Assembly: GCF_043555985.1 (NCBI RefSeq)
Contig: NZ_JBIGIC010000020.1
Span: 1-64,000 of the forward strand
DNA length: 64,000 nt
Reading direction: 5' to 3'
From: Pelomonas candidula
GTDB taxonomy: Bacteria > Pseudomonadota > Gammaproteobacteria > Burkholderiales > Burkholderiaceae_C
Shown: positions 61,154 through 64,000 of the stretch, piece after piece
Layout: every line of letters begins with the position of its first letter
How positions within the stretch are numbered: the first letter of the stretch is position 1
Notes under the pieces: generated by a model
The model's input: only the letters and a program-made list of their open reading frames with translations
Told to the model about the DNA's origin: nothing
The model's database searches: none
Program-made: the position numbers and the translations under genes

Positions 61154-62386
61154 TCAGCTTGCGGGCGTGATCACGCCGTCGCAGGGCCCGAATCCGATGC
61201 GCCGGAATCCGGGTTTCTCCGCAAATGCACGCAGGCCCAGTTGGTCGCCATCGAGCATGAAGGTGCGCTGCTCGCCGCCCGGCAGCGTGATGGGCTGCTT
61301 GCCACCCAGCGTCAGCTCCAGCAGCGAGCCGGCCTCGTCGGGCGCCGGGCCGCTGATGGTGCCCGTGCCCAGCAGATCGCCGGGCTGCAGGTTGCAGCCG
61401 TTGCTGGCATGGTGGGTCAGCATCTGCGCCAGCGACCAGTAGGCGTGGCGCAGGTTGGAGCGCGAGATGCGCGCGGGCTCGGCCATCGCGGGCGTCTTGA
61501 ACCAGACCTCCAGCTCGATGTCGAAGGCGGCGTTCGCGCGGTGGGCTGGCGAGTCGAGATAGGGCAGCGGCTGCGGGTCGTCGGCGGGCCGCGTGAACGG
61601 GATGCGGAACGGCGCAAGCGCCTCCATCGTGACGATCCATGGCGAGATCGTCGTGCCGAAGTTCTTCGCCAGGAAGGGCCCCAGCGGCTGGTACTCCCAG
61701 GGCTGGATGTCGCGGGCCGACCAGTCGTTGAGCAGCGTCAGGCCGAAGGCATGCTCGTCCGCCTCGTCGATGCCGAACGGCTCGCCCAGCGCATTGCCCG
61801 GGCCAACGAACAGGCCCAGCTCCAGTTCGCAGTCGATACGCGCGCTCGCCTTGAAGACCGGCGCATCGGCGTCCGGCGGCTTGACCTGGCCCTTGGGCCG
61901 GCGCAGCGCCGTGCCGCTGACGACGATGGAGCTGCTGCGACCGTGGTAGCCGATGGGCACCCACTGATAGTTGGGCAGCAAGGGGTTGTCGGGGCGGAAC
62001 AGGCGGCCGACGGCGCGGGCGTGGTGGATGCCCGTGTAGAAGTCGGTGTAGTCGCCGATGCGGCAGGGCAGCGTGAACTCGGCCTGGGCCTGGGGCACCA
62101 GCCCGACTTCGGGCGCGCCGGCCTTCAAGGTTTCGAACAGCCGGTGGCGCAATGCGCGGCGCTCGCTGCTCGGGCGGGCCATCAGCGCGTTGAGATCGGC
62201 AATGCCCCAGGCGCTCAGATCCAGGATCTGGTCGCCGATGCCGACGCCGACCCGCCAGGGCTCCAGCGTGCCGGCACGGCGGAACGAGCAGAACGGCAGG
62301 TTCTGCAGCGGGAAGTCGGTGGCGGGGTCGTTGGCGGATGCGACCCAGGACAGGGCCGCGGCGTCGTGGGTGTGGTCGATGGTCAT
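61154..62386 (-). CDS. fahA: Fumarylacetoacetase
   Basis: 410-aa enzyme that cleaves fumarylacetoacetate to fumarate and acetoacetate, the last step of the homogentisate pathway. N-terminal SH3-like domain (VGIGDQILDL), then the FAH core: DYTDFYTGIHHARAVGRLFRP (metal Asp and catalytic His), PIGYHGRSSSIVVSG, DCELELGLFVG (Glu pair) and LNDWSARDIQPWEYQPLGPFLAKNFGTTISPWIV. Stop GVITPAS. The start overlaps hmgA by four bases. Confidence 0.95.
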   Translation of the reverse strand: MTIDHTHDAAALSWVASANDPATDFPLQNLPFCSFRRAGTLEPWRVGVGIGDQILDLSAWGIADLNALMARPSSERRALRHRLFETLKAGAPEVGLVPQAQAEFTLPCRIGDYTDFYTGIHHARAVGRLFRPDNPLLPNYQWVPIGYHGRSSSIVVSGTALRRPKGQVKPPDADAPVFKASARIDCELELGLFVGPGNALGEPFGIDEADEHAFGLTLLNDWSARDIQPWEYQPLGPFLAKNFGTTISPWIVTMEALAPFRIPFTRPADDPQPLPYLDSPAHRANAAFDIELEVWFKTPAMAEPARISRSNLRHAYWSLAQMLTHHASNGCNLQPGDLLGTGTISGPAPDEAGSLLELTLGGKQPITLPGGEQRTFMLDGDQLGLRAFAEKPGFRRIGFGPCDGVITPAS

Positions 62387-63666
62387 GCTTTGAACTCGTC
62401 TTTCAGGCCCTGCCAGCAGCGGGCGTAGGTCGTCTCCAGCGGCGCCTCGTGCAGCGCCCAGGCCGTAGGCTTGAGCGGCCAGCGCGTCTCGAACATGAAG
62501 GCCAATGTGGCGTCCAGCTTGTGCGGCTTCAGGTCGGCGTTGCTGGCCTTGTCGAAGGCCTCGGTGTCCGGCCCGTGCGGCACATAGCTGTTGTGCAGGC
62601 TCGCGCCACCGGGCTTGAAGCCTTCGGGCTTGGCGTCGTACTGGCCCAGCACCAGGCCCATGAACTCGCTCATCACGTTGCGGTGGTACCAGGGCGGGCG
62701 GAAGGTGTCCTCGGCCACCATCCAGCGCGGCGGGAAGATGACGAAGTCGACGTTGGCCCAGCCGGGGGTGTCGCTGGGGCTGGTCAGCACCGTGAAGATG
62801 CTGGGGTCCGTGTGGTCGAAGCTGACGGTGTTGATCGTCATGAAGCGCGACGTGTCGTAGCGGCAGGGCACGAGGTTGCCGTGCCAGGCGACGACGTTGA
62901 AGGGGCTGTGCGCCTGCGTTGCGCGCCACAGCCTGCCGCCATAGCGCTTGACGATCTGGTAGTCGCCCTCCTCCTGCTCGTGCCAGGCCACGGGCGCCTC
63001 GAAGTCACGCGCGTTGGCCAGGCCGTTGGAACCGATGGGCCCCAGCTCCGGCAGGCGGAAGGCGGCGCCGTAGTTTTCGCAGACATAGCCGCGCGCCGGC
63101 ACGTCCAGCGGATCGACCTTGAAGGCCATGCCGCGCGGCAGCAGCGCGATGGAGCCTGGCGCAACTTCCAGGCGACCCAGCTCGGTCGTGATGAGCAGCC
63201 GCCCCTGCTGCGGCACGATCAGCATCTCGGCATCGGCATTCACGAGCGCGCGACGGCCCATCGAGTGCGACGCGACGTAGGCCAGCGCGCCCATGCCATG
63301 CAGGCCAGGCTCGCCGTTGACCGCATAGCTGCGCAGGCTGTCGACGAAGTCGCCGTCATCGTGCAGCGGCGTCGGTCCCCAGCGCAGCGGGTCGGGCGAG
63401 GCGCATTCGCCTTGCGCGGCGCCGCTCTTCCACCGCGGATGCGCCAGCGGCTCGTAGCCACCGACGACGACCGACGGCTGGCGGCGGTACATCCACGTGC
63501 GCTGGTTGTCAACCCGCGGCGCGGTGAAGGCGCTGCCCGACAGCAGCTCGGCGTAGAGCCCATGAGGCGCGCGCTGCGGGCTGTTGCGGCCGATGGGCAG
63601 CGCGCCGGGGTGGGCTTCGCTGCTGTGCTGGTTGCCGAAGCCGGTGAGGTAAGTCAGTTCAGTCAT
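62383..63666 (-). CDS. hmgA: Homogentisate 1,2-dioxygenase
   Basis: 427-aa iron enzyme that opens homogentisate to maleylacetoacetate. TGFGNQHSSEAHPGALPIGRNSPQ at the N-terminus is diagnostic. FPPRWMVAEDTFRPPWYHRNVMSEFMGL and GGASLHNSYVPHGPD carry the iron-binding His/Glu residues. A maleylacetoacetate isomerase is not in the window. The start at 63666 overlaps the DUF2783 gene by eight bases. Confidence 0.95.
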   Translation of the reverse strand: MTELTYLTGFGNQHSSEAHPGALPIGRNSPQRAPHGLYAELLSGSAFTAPRVDNQRTWMYRRQPSVVVGGYEPLAHPRWKSGAAQGECASPDPLRWGPTPLHDDGDFVDSLRSYAVNGEPGLHGMGALAYVASHSMGRRALVNADAEMLIVPQQGRLLITTELGRLEVAPGSIALLPRGMAFKVDPLDVPARGYVCENYGAAFRLPELGPIGSNGLANARDFEAPVAWHEQEEGDYQIVKRYGGRLWRATQAHSPFNVVAWHGNLVPCRYDTSRFMTINTVSFDHTDPSIFTVLTSPSDTPGWANVDFVIFPPRWMVAEDTFRPPWYHRNVMSEFMGLVLGQYDAKPEGFKPGGASLHNSYVPHGPDTEAFDKASNADLKPHKLDATLAFMFETRWPLKPTAWALHEAPLETTYARCWQGLKDEFKA

Positions 63667-63871
63667 GGTGTTCGTTGTGGGCCGCGACGAAGGCCTCGCG
63701 CAGCACCTCGCGGTCGCCGATGTGGTTGCACAGGATCAGCGTCAGCCGCGCCAGCCAGTCGACGGCGGCCTCGTCGGCAAGGCCGGCCTGCGCGGCGATC
63801 AGTTCGGCGTAGAAGGCATCCGCCTCGCCGCCGAAATTTGGGGTCAGGGTCAATTTCGTGGTCGTCGTCAT
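63659..63871 (-). CDS. Small DUF2783-like protein
   Basis: 70-aa protein matching the small DUF2783 family by length and by the pattern FYAELIAAQAGL and ILCNHIGDREVLREAF. Such proteins are usually encoded between an FAD-dependent hydroxylase and hmgA, as here. It is probably a partner of the hydroxylase; its function is unknown. Overlaps both neighbours. Confidence 0.7.
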   Translation of the reverse strand: MTTTTKLTLTPNFGGEADAFYAELIAAQAGLADEAAVDWLARLTLILCNHIGDREVLREAFVAAHNEHHD

Positions 63872-64000
63872 GACAGCCTCCCGTGGGCCCGCGCGAGCGC
63901 CATCCGCAGCGCGTCGGCGTCGAATCGATGCCAGCGCGCAGCGACGACGCCGTCGGGCCGGATCAGGTGCACGCTGCCCGGCCGCGCACCGTAGCGCGCG
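63868..64000 (-). CDS. FAD-dependent aromatic hydroxylase, C-terminal fragment (cut by window edge)
   Basis: Only the last 43 residues are visible; the gene runs off the window. The end reads SVHLIRPDGVVAARWHR and RAHGRLS, which resembles the C-terminal thioredoxin-like domain of MhpA/PheA-type flavin hydroxylases. The stop overlaps the DUF2783 start by four bases. By context it may make homogentisate or a related ring-cleavage substrate. Confidence 0.6.
   Translation of the reverse strand, partial: ARYGARPGSVHLIRPDGVVAARWHRFDADALRMALARAHGRLS

Overview
The window looks like chromosomal DNA from a high-GC betaproteobacterium of the order Burkholderiales, most like the Roseateles/Mitsuaria/Pelomonas group. 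This rests on very high GC at third codon positions, dense operons with ATGA/GTGA stop-start overlaps, a general porin of the betaproteobacterial type, and the protein families present. The genus is inference. No rRNA, tRNA or CRISPR array was seen.

Layout. 1-620: decayed IS21-family element (frameshifted, truncated istB). 757-10063: a nitrogen-scavenging operon with a BMP-type ABC importer, biuret amidohydrolase, a second isochorismatase-family amidohydrolase, allophanate hydrolase, an AtzH-like protein and a GntR/FCD regulator. 10104-17062: a purine module with a Tsx-like outer-membrane channel, a second BMP-type ABC importer and adenine deaminase. 17084-24014: IclR regulator divergent from a quinate/shikimate catabolic operon (porin, VOC protein, 3-dehydroshikimate dehydratase, MHS-type transporter, shikimate dehydrogenase, type II dehydroquinase). 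23962-29183: AEC-type transporter, LysR regulator, SNF2-type helicase and RpiB-family isomerase. 29184-36118: beta-oxidation operon (two thioesterases, SDR, acyl-CoA dehydrogenase, thiolase, FadB-type enzyme) behind a TetR-type palindrome. 36183-41653: a small membrane protein, a membrane-anchored patatin, a VanZ-like protein, and egtB-egtD for ergothioneine. 42130-47690: the urea importer urtABCDE. 47980-51501: a glucose-type solute-binding protein coupled to a two-component system. 51505-60932: flavin-dependent halogenase-like protein, Prc protease, an intact IS3-family element, a FucP-type sugar transporter and a TonB-dependent receptor. 61154-64000: homogentisate catabolism (fahA, hmgA, a DUF2783 protein and the end of an FAD hydroxylase).

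The unifying signal is nitrogen control. Sigma-54 -24/-12 sequences with GC-rich NtrC-like dyads upstream lie in front of three operons that bring in or break down nitrogen compounds: biuret (803), Tsx/adenine (10169) and urt (47690, minus strand). Together they could feed biuret, perhaps triuret, purines and urea to ammonia. A second notable signal is a roughly 140-bp structured repeat. It occurs twice, each time directly after the stop codon of an outer-membrane protein gene and before a transporter gene, with one compensatory base-pair change in a stem.

All functional calls come from reading translations and motifs. No database search or computation was run.
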